Below are positions 32,212-42,714 of a stretch of DNA of 64,000 nucleotides, in pieces; position 1 is the first letter of the stretch; each line of letters opens with the position of its first letter. Under the pieces are notes generated by a model. The model worked only from the letters and a program-made list of their open reading frames with translations, made no database searches and had not been told where the DNA came from. Both the position numbers and the translations under genes were made by a program. The stretch is from Artemisia argyi (lineage: Eukaryota > Streptophyta > Magnoliopsida > Asterales > Asteraceae), in the NCBI GenBank assembly GCA_030686995.1, contig CM060685.1, forward strand, positions 26,236,065-26,300,064, read 5' to 3'.

Positions 32212-34701
32212 ATGTCAAATTCTTCAGATTCAGTGATACCTGAAATTCTCAAATTATACGACATGGTTGATGTACAAATGAACAGACTTGTACCTGATAA
32301 TGCTTCAATGGTACATTCGTGCTCAGATTCTCAAGAGAATGTGATTCATCAGCCAAGTAAATTACTTGACTATGCAAGGGAATGCCACATTGAATGCTTT
32401 CGACTGCTTCACTCACATCTCTCTGTACTATTAGAGGGTAATGGATTCAAAATGCGGTTTGAACGTGCATTTACAACTCTCTTTGGTCAAGATGTTCAAA
32501 CTTTCACAGACATATTGATTCTTAATTTGGATCAATTACGACAACAACTGGACCAAGAAGAATCTTCCAATACTGGATCCATGGCTGCCCTTTGTGTGAT
32601 CAACAAACAACTCCAAGTGTTCTTTGATTCGAAACTCACTCTGGAGTATGACCATTATAGTGAGATGACGAAAAAGTGTTTTGCTGATCACACGGGAATT
32701 GAGGTTGACACATTCAGAGACACACTTGTCCAGCTTATGGATAAAGTGAAAAGATTCATTAACGAAAAGGCACAGCATATACCTGCATATGATGACAAGG
32801 TGAAGGTATGTAGGGTACAATCATGTGATGGTGTTGGTGACTCGGGTATAGCATCGGATGTTGGGTCAGGTGTCACGATATGCAAAGAATCAGAGACTGA
32901 TAAGCTTGACACACCCTGCGACTCAGTGACTAGAGATACTCCAGACATGGACACTGAATTAAAACCAGTAAAAGAGCAAGTGTCATGTGCTGAGGTACCC
33001 CTAACTGAACATCATAATGTGCTTTCTGATGAACGACTGCATACTGATCAAGTTATGCCCAGTTATGACACATATTTGTTGAAAAAGACTGATAGCAATA
33101 CCATTTCTGATTTAACAAATATGAATCATAAAGGGGGAGAAAGTGATCAGGATGTTGAACGTGATGATGTGTCAAGTTCTTTGTTTATGGCTGAGTCTTT
33201 TAAATCACATGATGTGGTTGATAAAGAAGTTTTTAATGAACTTTCAAACAAATTTGCACAACTTGAAAAACATTGTGTTAATCCTTTGTTTGTTGCTCAA
33301 GATGTGGTTGATAAAGAAGTTTTTAATGAACTTTCAAGCAAATTTGCGCACCTTGAAAAACATTGTATTTCACTTGCAATGCAACAAAAGGAAGAAAGTT
33401 TTCAAAATAATCAACCGTGTAAAAATCCGGAACTTCCTGATTTCCGCGAATTCTTTATGATAAATGATTTGAAAGCTCAACTGGAAGCCAAAAACTTGAC
33501 AATCAACAACCTGAAAAAACGTATTTCTGAGATGTGTGATGTGTGTGGTGAAGTTAAGAATAATCATGACATTGATGTTATTGCAACTAGAATCTTTGAG
33601 CAAAAAGTGGCTGAACTACTTTTGGAAAATGAGTCTTTGAAAAAGCATTGTAAAAACTTGAATGAGTCAATCAAAGAAATGAAAGCTAAGTCGATAGAAC
33701 AAACAATCTCTTTGACTGCCAAAAATGATGAATTCAAAGCTCAACTTCAAGAAAAGGGTTTCACAATAACAGCATTAAAGAATGAGCTAAGAAAAGCAAC
33801 AGGGAATAGTGTGAACACTAAGTTTGCAAAACCATCAATCTTGGGGAAACCAACTTCTCAATCAATTAGAAACCAATCCGTTGTTAGGCAACCGACTGCG
33901 TTTAGATCTAAACGACCAAAACTTTCAAAAACACGGTTTGCCTCCCAAGTTGATGCGGAACAAGTTTTGACAAAACCAGTCACTCCACATTATTTTCCTA
34001 AGATAATTGCTTCTAGTTCTGTCAAACCTCAACATGTAGCTACTCCTACTCCCAGCTTCTCTAGGATTGGTTCGAAAACAATGTCAAAACCAAGCATTAA
34101 GATTAGAAACTCTTGTGAGATAAATGACTTGTACAAGAGCTATGATCTAGAAAAGGCTAGGAAAAAGGCACTACTTCAAAAGGACGGTATCTTAGGCTCA
34201 CGACCTTGTAGGATGCCTCCTAGTTTGTTGAGGAACACAGCTAAGGTTCAACCCATTAAGTCTAGGATTTACAGTAAGTCAACTTCAATGCATAAGAAGC
34301 CAAACAAACCTAAAACTTCTCCTAGGTGGATTCAATCAGCTAAATCTTTGGAGACTTGGAATAATTACAAATATTCCACTATGCATAAAAAGCTTAACAA
34401 TCCTAGACCTTGCCATAAGTGGATTCCAACTGGTAGAATTTTTAAGAATGTTGGACTTAAGTGGATACCTACCAGAAAGCTGCTTACCGATGGAAAAACC
34501 AAGGTTGAAAGTAGAACCCCAAATGGTATAGATGTTGATTTCACTAACCCATATAAATGCAAACAAACTCTCAATGTCAATGCAGGTAGTCTTCACTTAA
34601 GTGCAGGTACATCATTCAATCCTATTAAGGAAAGACTCAGAGTTTGGCTGCCGAAAAGAGTGATATCTCATCTATTAGGGGTTAAAGAAGCTCAACTTTG
34701 A
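32212..34701 (+). CDS. Gag-like protein of the Copia-type element, 829 residues
   Basis: Intact frame, the only long one in the element. I start at the ATG at 32212 (MSNSSDSVIPEILKLYD), because the frame upstream offers only a GTG (32197). Seen in order: an N-terminal globular-looking part; an acidic middle; a perfect-period 30-residue tandem repeat (about residues 334-363 and 364-393, DVVDKEVFNELS.KFA.LEKHC); long heptad-like coiled-coil stretches (about 420-560, DLKAQLEAKNLTINNLKKR); and a basic C-terminal part with recurrent RWIQ/KWIPT blocks ending SAGTSFNPIKERLRVWL. I see no CCHC zinc knuckle, protease DTG or polymerase motif. The C-terminal half resembles a segment I recall from Asteraceae Copia polyproteins. 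A role in particle formation or RNA binding is inferred. Confidence 0.8.
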   Translation: MSNSSDSVIPEILKLYDMVDVQMNRLVPDNASMVHSCSDSQENVIHQPSKLLDYARECHIECFRLLHSHLSVLLEGNGFKMRFERAFTTLFGQDVQTFTDILILNLDQLRQQLDQEESSNTGSMAALCVINKQLQVFFDSKLTLEYDHYSEMTKKCFADHTGIEVDTFRDTLVQLMDKVKRFINEKAQHIPAYDDKVKVCRVQSCDGVGDSGIASDVGSGVTICKESETDKLDTPCDSVTRDTPDMDTELKPVKEQVSCAEVPLTEHHNVLSDERLHTDQVMPSYDTYLLKKTDSNTISDLTNMNHKGGESDQDVERDDVSSSLFMAESFKSHDVVDKEVFNELSNKFAQLEKHCVNPLFVAQDVVDKEVFNELSSKFAHLEKHCISLAMQQKEESFQNNQPCKNPELPDFREFFMINDLKAQLEAKNLTINNLKKRISEMCDVCGEVKNNHDIDVIATRIFEQKVAELLLENESLKKHCKNLNESIKEMKAKSIEQTISLTAKNDEFKAQLQEKGFTITALKNELRKATGNSVNTKFAKPSILGKPTSQSIRNQSVVRQPTAFRSKRPKLSKTRFASQVDAEQVLTKPVTPHYFPKIIASSSVKPQHVATPTPSFSRIGSKTMSKPSIKIRNSCEINDLYKSYDLEKARKKALLQKDGILGSRPCRMPPSLLRNTAKVQPIKSRIYSKSTSMHKKPNKPKTSPRWIQSAKSLETWNNYKYSTMHKKLNNPRPCHKWIPTGRIFKNVGLKWIPTRKLLTDGKTKVESRTPNGIDVDFTNPYKCKQTLNVNAGSLHLSAGTSFNPIKERLRVWLPKRVISHLLGVKEAQL

Positions 34702-34712
34702 TGCATGTGTTT

Positions 34713-34855
34713 TATGACGTCTGTTCACTTCAGTTCAGGCCTCGTTCTTCAACGACTATGACGTTTGAACACATCAGTTCAAGCCTCGGTCTTCAACTTC
34801 ATCATTATGGCGTCTGCTGACGTCACTTCAGGCCCCGTTCATCAAAGAAAAGAAA
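34713..34855 (+). repeat. Tandem hairpin units, array 1
   Basis: Three units starting TATGACGT, TATGACGT and TATGGCGT (34713, 34757, 34806), immediately after the ORF stop. The middle unit folds perfectly (TTGAAC 34765-34770 with GTTCAA 34777-34782). The flanking units keep the outer CTG/CAG pairs but have inner mismatches. Each ends in GCCYCGKTC.TCAA, which resembles the tail of array 2. Confidence 0.7.
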
Positions 34856-37400
34856 AGTGTACGCTTGAGTGCGCTTTATCTTTTGAAGAAGAGAAATGTT
34901 CTTGCTTTTGACCATTCTCATCAACAAACCTCATATTTGTTCCACGCTTGTTCAGTCATCATGTGGACTACCTTCATCAGATTGGATTCGTTATTATTCA
35001 CTCGATCAAAAATGGCATCTTCTAATGCAATTTTTGAGGGGGAGAAGTGTGGACAGTGGATCAACCTCTTATGCAATTTTTGAGGGGGGAGAAGTGTGAA
35101 TAAACTACATGTATTTTATTCACTTGTTCAATCAAAAATCGCATCCTCATATGCTATATTTGAGGGGGAGAAGTGTGAATAAAATACATGTTGATTGATG
35201 CGTGAAATGACTCTCCTCTCCTCCAACACCTAATGTTCCACTAAGTAAGGATGACTAAATGTGACTACGGAGTTGATTGGGTATCACGTATTTGAGATTG
35301 AAGTTGACTCTTACAAAGGTGTGATCTTAGTTTATCTTGAAGTCAGGGTTGGATGGATGAATGACTTTCAACGATAACTTGCTCGTGCTTAAGATTTTAG
35401 TTGAAGACTTGGTTTATCTAGTTACCAGCAATCGAGGTGGATGGTTGAAGAGCTGGTTAACTATCACTTTAATGAGTTATGTTGTATTAATCAGTGTCAC
35501 ACGCCGGTGTCGTTGTGGATAATCGCAAGAGGTGGTAATGTCTCATACTTTGGTCGGGTAGTGAGTACTTAGAGATTTGCTTGGAGCATAAATTCTCTAC
35601 ACCGTTCTTCCAACATTAGTGCAAGCTTAAGACACAAGAGCGGGAAACTCTACTTCAGTTTCAAGTTTGGTTTATCGGGTTTTCTCCATACGTGGTCATT
35701 TACCATTAGCCAGTGGAAATGAGGTTTATTAGGGGTTGATCCACAGTGAATTGTTGCACCTACTCATGGGGTAATGATTTGTATGCTGCTTCCAGTTGAT
35801 ATGTTTATGTACACACAGTTATGATGATTCCGAGTGATCGTCATCATCATGGAGGGAGAAATGTGTACATTGGGGCTTTTATCAAAGAACTGGAAACATT
35901 CTAAGTGAGTTGAAAATGTCGAATTGTCGTTCCCCAAACAAACCCGTGAAGAAGCTACAGGTTATCAGTCTTTGATCCACTTTACGTTGTGGATGACATG
36001 ATAAGAGACTGAAGACATTTTGGGCAGAATTGAGAGATACTTCTTCAACATGCATCAAAGTTATTTCAAACGGGTCGTCAGTTTGGGAGGGAGCAAGTAC
36101 ACTTATGGGCTTACTAATTGGGAGGGAGGATTAACCCAATTAGTGAGCATTTCTATAGCAGTTGATTCTCACTAGATACATTCTAGCCTATTTTGTTATT
36201 CTCAATATTTCAAGTAGATGTGCGTAAAAGTTGTTGCTGATTCTGATGTATCAAAACCAGCAAGGGGGAAGGAGACATACATCTGAATGCATAACGAGTA
36301 CACGAGATGAACATTATACTTCTTCTTAATTGAAGTTATCCCGGGAAGACATATGCCATAACCGTAGAGAAACTCAGTGTCTTTACTCGCAGCGTTTGGT
36401 GTATTATTCCAACTACGTGGGGGAAGTGGTCTTTTGATACTTGTGGTGTGAATTACTTCAGATTTCAGTGGGAAGAAATATGAGAAGGATATGTGGAACG
36501 TGAGATGATATTGCTTATTGACATCTTCATATGAGCTTATAAGAGTTATGGTAAAGTGCTTCTGGTTAATGTTTCATGTACACATTGTTATACTGATTCC
36601 GATAAGATCGCAACCATCATGGGGAGAGATATGTGTACGTCAAGGACGCGCAACAGGTTCACGTGATCGAGCTTAATCATATATTTCGGAGGAGATATCC
36701 GCAGAGATGATCAGTGCTTCAACCTGTTACTTTGGTTTCATCGTTTCTTCTTGTGTTGGATACATGCGTACAATATGGATTAAGTTGGTATGTGTAACAT
36801 AACTGGAATGCATTTAGTGAAATGAAGATGTTGATATCTGATTCCCCCTAATTGACAACTGCTCCAAACCGCAAAAAGTAATGTGAACATCGGGGACGTA
36901 CAACAGGGTCATGTGATCGGGCTTCATCATACATTCCGGGATTGATTACCGCAGAGATGATCCGTGGTTCACCTTGTTACTTCGGTGTTATTGTTTTCTT
37001 CGGGGTTCTCGAGCTTCATTCAATGAGACTTTTTGCATCACTTCAACTGTCTGTGGGAAGTGGTCTCATGAAGATGATTGTCTGTTTGGGGGGAAGCTAC
37101 CAAAGCATCACACTGAGAAGGCACAAGTTCAGACGATTATTATTCATGAGCCTCGAATGCTTTGGTAGTGAATATTTAAGAGATGTCGACTACACGTTTC
37201 TACAACAAGCCGAACGAAATCCTCATTTCGGTATTCATGTCAACATCTTCTTAAACTTAATAGTATCCTTTGTACATATATTATACCTAAATGTATATAG
37301 ATATATAAAACCAACAAAAACCCATAAAAATCAGAAAATTAGAAAATACCAAAAATAGTTTTTTTTAGGCATGTCTTCTGGCATCGATAACATTTACGGT
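34856..37400 (+). other. Non-coding 3' domain with stem-loop/purine modules, part 1
   Basis: No pol or env reading frame is visible. Stem-loops sit next to G-rich purine tracts: arms 35006-35018/35025-35037 and 35132-35144/35151-35163, each directly followed by GGGGGAG. Others have the purines in the loop: 35807-35815/35862-35870, 36110-36122/36135-36147, 36245-36251/36277-36283 and 36576-36584/36632-36640. Short ORFs here lack any protein signature. Confidence 0.65.
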
Positions 37401-37408
37401 CCTAGAAA

Positions 37409-37660
37409 TGTCATTCAACAATGACACGGGTCTTTAAATGAAGTTCGAACAGAAGTTCAAAAGGTTTTTCAAAACATGCCTAAATGGCTTGCAGTCATTT
37501 CAGGCTGCAACCCGGTCTTAAAAATTTATGGCTTGTAGTCATTTCAGGCTACAACCCGGACTTCAAAACTATGGCTTACAGTCATTTCAGGCTGTAACCC
37601 GCTCTTAAAAAATATGGTTTGCTATTACTTCAGATAGCAACCCGCTTTTCAAAATGGGGA
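37409..37660 (+). repeat. Tandem hairpin units with covarying stems, array 2
   Basis: Four units of 43-44 bp (37484, 37528, 37571, 37614) follow one pattern: ATGGC-T, stem, TCATTTCAGG loop, stem, then AACCCGG.CTT.AAAA. Stems are TTGCAG/CTGCAA, TTGTAG/CTACAA, TTACAG/CTGTAA and TTGCTAT/ATAGCAA. All are perfectly paired although the bases differ. A further hairpin upstream, TGTCATT/AATGACA (37409-37426), has a similar CGGGTCTTTAAA tail. Confidence 0.85.
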
Positions 37661-40226
37661 AAACACGTCGCCAAAAAGACGGTTGTTCCTTTTACCGGGT
37701 GAAGTTCACCTGGGCATGGATTACTTTACATCCATGTTTTCTCGATCTAATGTACGTTTCAGTGCATTATTTCTTGATAAAGAAGAGAAGTCTTCTTTTT
37801 ATCGCCAAATACTTTCCCTCCCATGATTTTTCCGGAGAGTATTTGTGCAAAACTTGGTGGTACCATGAGATTTTGAATGAAAATCAAATTGAATCTAAAT
37901 CTTTGATAAAATTTTTCACTCAATCAATGACATAAAACATTTATGTTTTCAACATCTGTCATTGATTGAGGGGGAGAATGATTTTCAAAAATTTTATGTA
38001 TCATCAAAACTCCCCACTTTGTACAATACAAAAGCAAGATTTGTGATGGTTATGTGTCAGAATGAGTAAATTTTCAAAGAGTTTTCGTTAAAACTTCGAA
38101 TCTTTTGCAAACTCTTCAAATCTGACACATAACAACTTCCCTCACAGTTTGAGGGGGAGCAAGAAAAAGTTCCTTTTATCAGAAAACATTAAAAATTAAC
38201 CGCATTTCTCTCCCAAACGTTTTTCTAAATTATTTAAATCAATTGAGATCAAAAATCTCGAAAGATTTGAAATTTTTGATCGGGGGAGAGAATGTGATTT
38301 AAATATGAAATCTGATAATCAAAAGTGATCTTTTGTACTCAATAATAGGCTCCCGCATATGTGCTAAACACTTTCGAATATCGATGCACATATTGAGGGG
38401 GAGCAAAAGGCGCTTGTGGAAGTAATACCTAAGACTGACCATTTATCTTTTTGCATGGAGTTATAAGGACGGTTAAGGTTAGGTATGAGTTCCCATGATC
38501 CATCAGAACCGGAAGGATCTTCCCAGGGACAATCCATAGATAGATTAGAAGTCCTTAGGAATGATTGAAAAAAGGAGAAAAGTGAGAAAGGAAAGAGTGC
38601 GGACTGAGATAGAGCTAGGACTGGAACAAACCCAACAAGGTTCTAGTGGTGAAGTCTCGGTAAGCACTGAAGGGGTTGAAGAATTAAAAAGAATTGAAAA
38701 GAGAAAGGGTGAAAAGAAATAGCCCTCCAAATATTCAACCTTAGGGCAGAAACCGGGTTCAATTCATAATCTACTGGCGGTTACTAAGGTAACACCGGTA
38801 TTGAAGACAAGACGTCATGGACCCAGTGACGCACTGCACCAAACTTCCCAACCACTCAAGTTCTCTTAAAAGAGCTTGTTTCATTCTCACGGGGAACCCT
38901 GTGTAATGTATCGACCACTCATTGCGAGCTATGTTGATACCTAAAACAGGAGACGCCTCCCCAGTCTCCAGGAGCGGATCAAAACGCACTATTGAGTCTA
39001 GAGCCAAAAAGATCATCCATAAATCTCGTTAGGACACAATTCCAAATATGCTTATTGTTTCACACAATGTGGAAAATAAGATAAAATATTTAGAGTCCTA
39101 CGCATTATCCTTGTGGTATTGCCAGAACATCCGAGTGATATGAAAATATTCACAATGAAGATGGAAATCCTTCTAGAGCGAACATCAATCAAGCTCTTGG
39201 TAGGTGACATGTGAGATCCATCTTGGATCAATGATCAAGTGACAACTGGAATGCAACAATGGTGCGATTCAACTTTGAATCAAACTTGTTCCAGGATATG
39301 GATTGACGGATACTTTTGCTAAAACCTTTCAATGTGCTCACAAACAAATTTTTCGAGCACATTGATTGCGTATAATCTTTCAAACAAAAGTATTTTTGAT
39401 GGAAATGTGATTCTAAGTATAAAACTCTCGTCGTGTCTCAAAAATATTTATCACAGGACACGCGAGTGATTTCTATAAATCTATTTCTCATCAATCCGTG
39501 AATGTTTATTCACCGATTCACTCTATCGTGATGTCTGCTTTGAGACGTTCCGGTATGAGAACATGCTATGTATGAATATTCCAAAGTGGATTCTTTGGAA
39601 AATTCATTACTATAAGCTGGAAATTCCTGTCAAGGAGAGTCTTCTTTAAAAGAGACTCTACCTGCTCACAGGTCGGTTTTCACAAAACCGGAGGGTAGTC
39701 TGTCCTCGCAGAACGAATGACAAAGCCATATTTGTTCTCTATCTTTATTGCTAACTGTTTTATTTCAGGAACGCATATAAAGATGGCGTTGATGGCTCCA
39801 GTTTCCAGCTGAATCGGGTCAATCCATACCTCATGCTCACAACATCCTCCACACTATCAATGAAGATGTGTGACTTGCTACAACAAATGTTGAGAGACTA
39901 CTAACAACGTTTCCGCAACTCTGATGAAAAAGTCTCCTGATCCACAACTCCAATGCAACGTCTCCAGATACAGAAGGGTGTGAGCATGATGGTCCTTAGG
40001 CACTACATCACATGAAGGCAATACAACTATTGATGAGCTTGAAGATTTACTTTGGCTGATGATCTCAAAGAAGCTCAAAAGATCACACATCACAAAGGAA
40101 CTCTAATCACAAGTTCGCTTGCTTGAAGTACAAAGTGTGAAGTAAAGTGAAGAATCAGATCCTACGAGCTACAATGACGAAACAATGCTTAAAGACCAAA
40201 GAGCTTAATTTCAAAGGTGACCTCGC
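37661..40226 (+). other. Non-coding 3' domain with stem-loop/purine modules, part 2
   Basis: Stem-loops with purine tracts continue: arms 37919-37932/37957-37970 (14 bp) abut GGGGGAG; 38049-38061/38121-38133 (13 bp) precede it by 19 bases; 38247-38255/38273-38281 and 38357-38364/38386-38393 follow the same design. From about 38450 to 40226 no structure or gene could be supported. Confidence 0.6.
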
Positions 40227-40238
40227 TTAGGGGGAGAT
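40227..40238 (+). promoter_or_regulatory. Terminal polypurine tract
   Basis: TTAGGGGGAGAT directly before the 3' LTR, the usual Copia plus-strand primer site. Confidence 0.9.
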
Positions 40239-40606
40239 TGTTAGGAATACAAATATTCCTGTAAAAGTCTCGGTCACCTGATTATTGTAATAGCATTAAG
40301 ATTAGCTTATGTATTAGTTAGTTAGTATTAGTTTAAGTAACACCGTGGAAGAAGGACGGGTCTTTACCCACTGTATGCCTGATCCACAGCCCGGGTGTGG
40401 GCGTTTGTAGAAAACTATATATACCCCTCTCCACATGTGGAGAGGGTTGGAGCTTCCAATTCTCATCTATCTAATATTTCTCTTTTTCTCTCAACACTTT
40501 CTCTCTCTAGGAATTCCTCCCAACTTCTCCTCATCTCTCTACTTCTCTTATTACTATTTAATCCATATACACAAGAACCATACATGTTATTATTGAGTAT
40601 ACTACA
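40239..40606 (+). repeat. 3' LTR of the Copia-type element
   Basis: 368 bp. It lacks 11 and 8 bp present in the 5' LTR and is otherwise nearly identical. Confidence 0.95.
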
Positions 40607-41037
40607 CATACACCTCACCAGTTTACACGAACATTACACAGTGAACAATTAGATACAACCTTTGTGCATCGCACGGGTCTGGACGACTCGTACAACACAT
40701 ATTTCTATCTACGGTAGTCATTTGTACATAAATATGAACACACATCTCCTTTTTTCCCCATTTTTACGGTCTTCGTATTTTATTTAAAACTAGGCGAATA
40801 CCCACGCAAAATGACGATGTATAACGACAAATAATTAAACTTATGAAATCATGATTCTGATTCAACCCTTGGTCCAAAGCGCCTATTTTTTGAAATACAA
40901 AACGTGTTTTTTTTTTTAATTAATATAGTGTGTGTTTTTTAAAAGTTGTCAAGATTAAAATTTATAGAAAAGACATAACTTAAGTTAGCAAGTTTAAAGG
41001 GTATTTAAAATGTAATTTAAGCAAACTACATTTATTT
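40607..41037. repeat. Duplicated non-coding DNA (pairs with 57516-57945)
   Basis: Collinear with copy 2; no gene was seen. Confidence 0.85.
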
Positions 41038-41193
41038 AAGATAAAAATACACCGTTTGGTCCCTAAACTTGCCAAAAAAGCATCGACTGGGCCCGAATCT
41101 TGAGAAAATCGTTCCCGTGAGTCCAAAACTTGGGTTTTTGAGGCCGATTGAGTCATTTGACCCGTTTTCCGTTGGTCAGCACCGTTATTTGCT

Positions 41194-41194
<1 letters not shown>
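41038..41194 (+). repeat. Inverted repeat, right boundary of block copy 1
   Basis: Reverse complement of 1680-1835 and 43410-43564. It ends GTTATTTGCTG and runs into a T homopolymer (41195-41225). Homology between block copies ends here. Confidence 0.85.
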
Positions 41195-41225
<31 letters not shown>

Positions 41226-41230
<5 letters not shown>

Positions 41231-41645
41231 TATTCAAACGGTAAATAATAATCTAGTGTTATAGCCAAACGGTCTAGGTGGTTGTCTGGAACAAAATCCA
41301 CTTTGAGACCCCTTTCTTTTTTAGCTCTTCTACATTTATCCATTTGACTTGTTGGAGATGAGACATTACCCTAAGCCAAAATTGCTAGCTCTATGAATCC
41401 CTATCCCTAATTATTTGTATGTACTAATAATGATTGTTTGATTTGTATGTACTATTAATGATTGTTTGTACGCATAGCATACATATACATAACCTTCAAA
41501 GTGGATGCAAGGAAAAGGGCATGTTATGATACAATTCGGCTGTTGCTATAAGTATGATGTGGTATGTAGTCATCTATTCATTTTACTTTTTGTGCTTTAC
41601 CTTGTACAACTAGAACCTGTATTGACTTTTAGTCGTATTTTCCAG
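41226..41645. other. Unique spacer and eroded upstream part of the ALKBH-like pseudogene
   Basis: No further upstream exon of the demethylase could be recognised. A pyrimidine-rich TTTTCCAG acceptor closes the stretch. Confidence 0.45.
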
Positions 41646-42714
41646 GATAAAAATGGGAACCCTCCCAGCATAATTAGAGATGAAGAAGTCGATCCTTTAC
41701 CATTAGGTGGCACATTCTGCCTCCAACATGTGTCCCTAACAGCTGCATATCATGACTTTGTCAGACCATTTTTTACCATATCATTCTTGACCCAACGCCA
41801 CATATTATATGGTTCAAATCTCAATAGTGTCGGTCCTGGTGAATTCTCAGGCCCTGTATCCATACCCTTACTTGTCAGGTATGAAATCATACATTCTCTC
41901 GGTTTCTATTTCTTGATTTCATAGACTTAAAAATAGAAATTGATATTTGATTTTTTTTAACCTGCATAATGCAGATCAGTGCTTGTGTTAAAGGGTAATG
42001 GTGCTGATGTCTCCAAACATTATGTCCCAGCAGTTCCTGCCAAAAGGTATGACCCTTTAAAACCACCAAATAGTTTAGTTCGGTTAAAGGTGGCACCGTA
42101 TGAAGGTTAATTATTGGGTCAATGGGTTTGGGTTGAAAATGGATGATTTTAGTTTTGCATTGAACTAGTCGAGTTGACCAAAAACCTTTTCCCCCGTAAT
42201 TATTGCATTAAATATGATCATAAAGACTGTAATATCACATATGCCTATTTTTTTAACGACTCAAAATTACATAATGACTGAATTGGACAGATGAAAAGCT
42301 AAACAGAAAAGTACGCAAGTATCTTACGTAATAAACCGTAAGAATTTGTTTTGTAATAAAAGTACATTTTTGGATGCCTTTCAACCTATTTTTTATTCAA
42401 TTTATCATCGAATTTAGCTGTTGATAATATCATTGTTCTGTTGCAGGATTTCAATCACATTCAAAAAAATGGAGAGCAAGATTCTGTACGGTTACTCACC
42501 AGATCCTGAGCTGCGTGGTGTACAGCCGTTGGCCATGACTCCACTCAAATCACAATCTCAACCAAAGCACATTGAAAATAAAGAAGCATCTTCTCATACT
42601 CCTTCTTTTGCTCCCCCTCTGGTTGTGTCGAAACCAAACAATGCATCTTTGTTCAATAAAGAAGACGAGTTCCCACCTCTGGGAGCTATGAATGCAAGTC
42701 GACAACGAAGATAA
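41646..42714 (+). pseudogene. ALKBH9/10-type RNA demethylase, 3' fragment
   Basis: Three exons with GT-AG introns: 41646-41878, 41975-42046 and 42447-42714. They match the C-terminal part of plant ALKBH9/10 proteins, Fe(II)/2-oxoglutarate enzymes that remove N6-methyl from mRNA adenosine (DKNGNPPSIIRDEEVDPLP, HDFVRPFFTISFL, GPGEFSGPVSIPLL, VLVLKGNGADVSKHYVPAVP, KRISITFKK, DEFPPLG). Exon 1 has lost two pieces, one after DPLP and one before HDFVRPF. Between the scars the relict RWHILPPTCVPNSCI is out of frame, and the second deletion restores the frame. The lost part should carry the HxD iron ligands. A Lys also replaces the second Arg of the 2-oxoglutarate-binding RxxxxxR motif. With no 5' exons either, it is almost certainly non-functional. 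Confidence 0.85.

Larger units (their letters stand above)
30014..40606 (+). mobile_element. Large non-autonomous Copia-type retrotransposon (LARD-like)
   Basis: LTRs at 30014-30400 and 40239-40606 (TGTTAGGAATAC...GTATACTACA), TSD CATAC at 30009-30013 and 40607-40611. The empty site is at about 57505-57525 in copy 2. An iMet-type primer site and a terminal purine tract are present. The interior has a 1.8-kb leader, one intact gag-like ORF (32212-34701), and ~5.5 kb in which no protease, integrase, RT or RNase H could be read. The LTRs differ by two indels (11 and 8 bp) and a few substitutions, so insertion was recent. Mobility must have relied on proteins from a related element. Confidence 0.93.

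Noticed and set aside
37484..37655. CRISPR-like array
   Set aside because: Regular spacing, but the units are whole hairpin repeats without unique spacers, in a plant retrotransposon.
37654..37935. 93-codon ORF in the Copia 3' domain
   Set aside because: No family signature, and it ends inside a stem-loop arm. The coding reading is weaker than the structural one.
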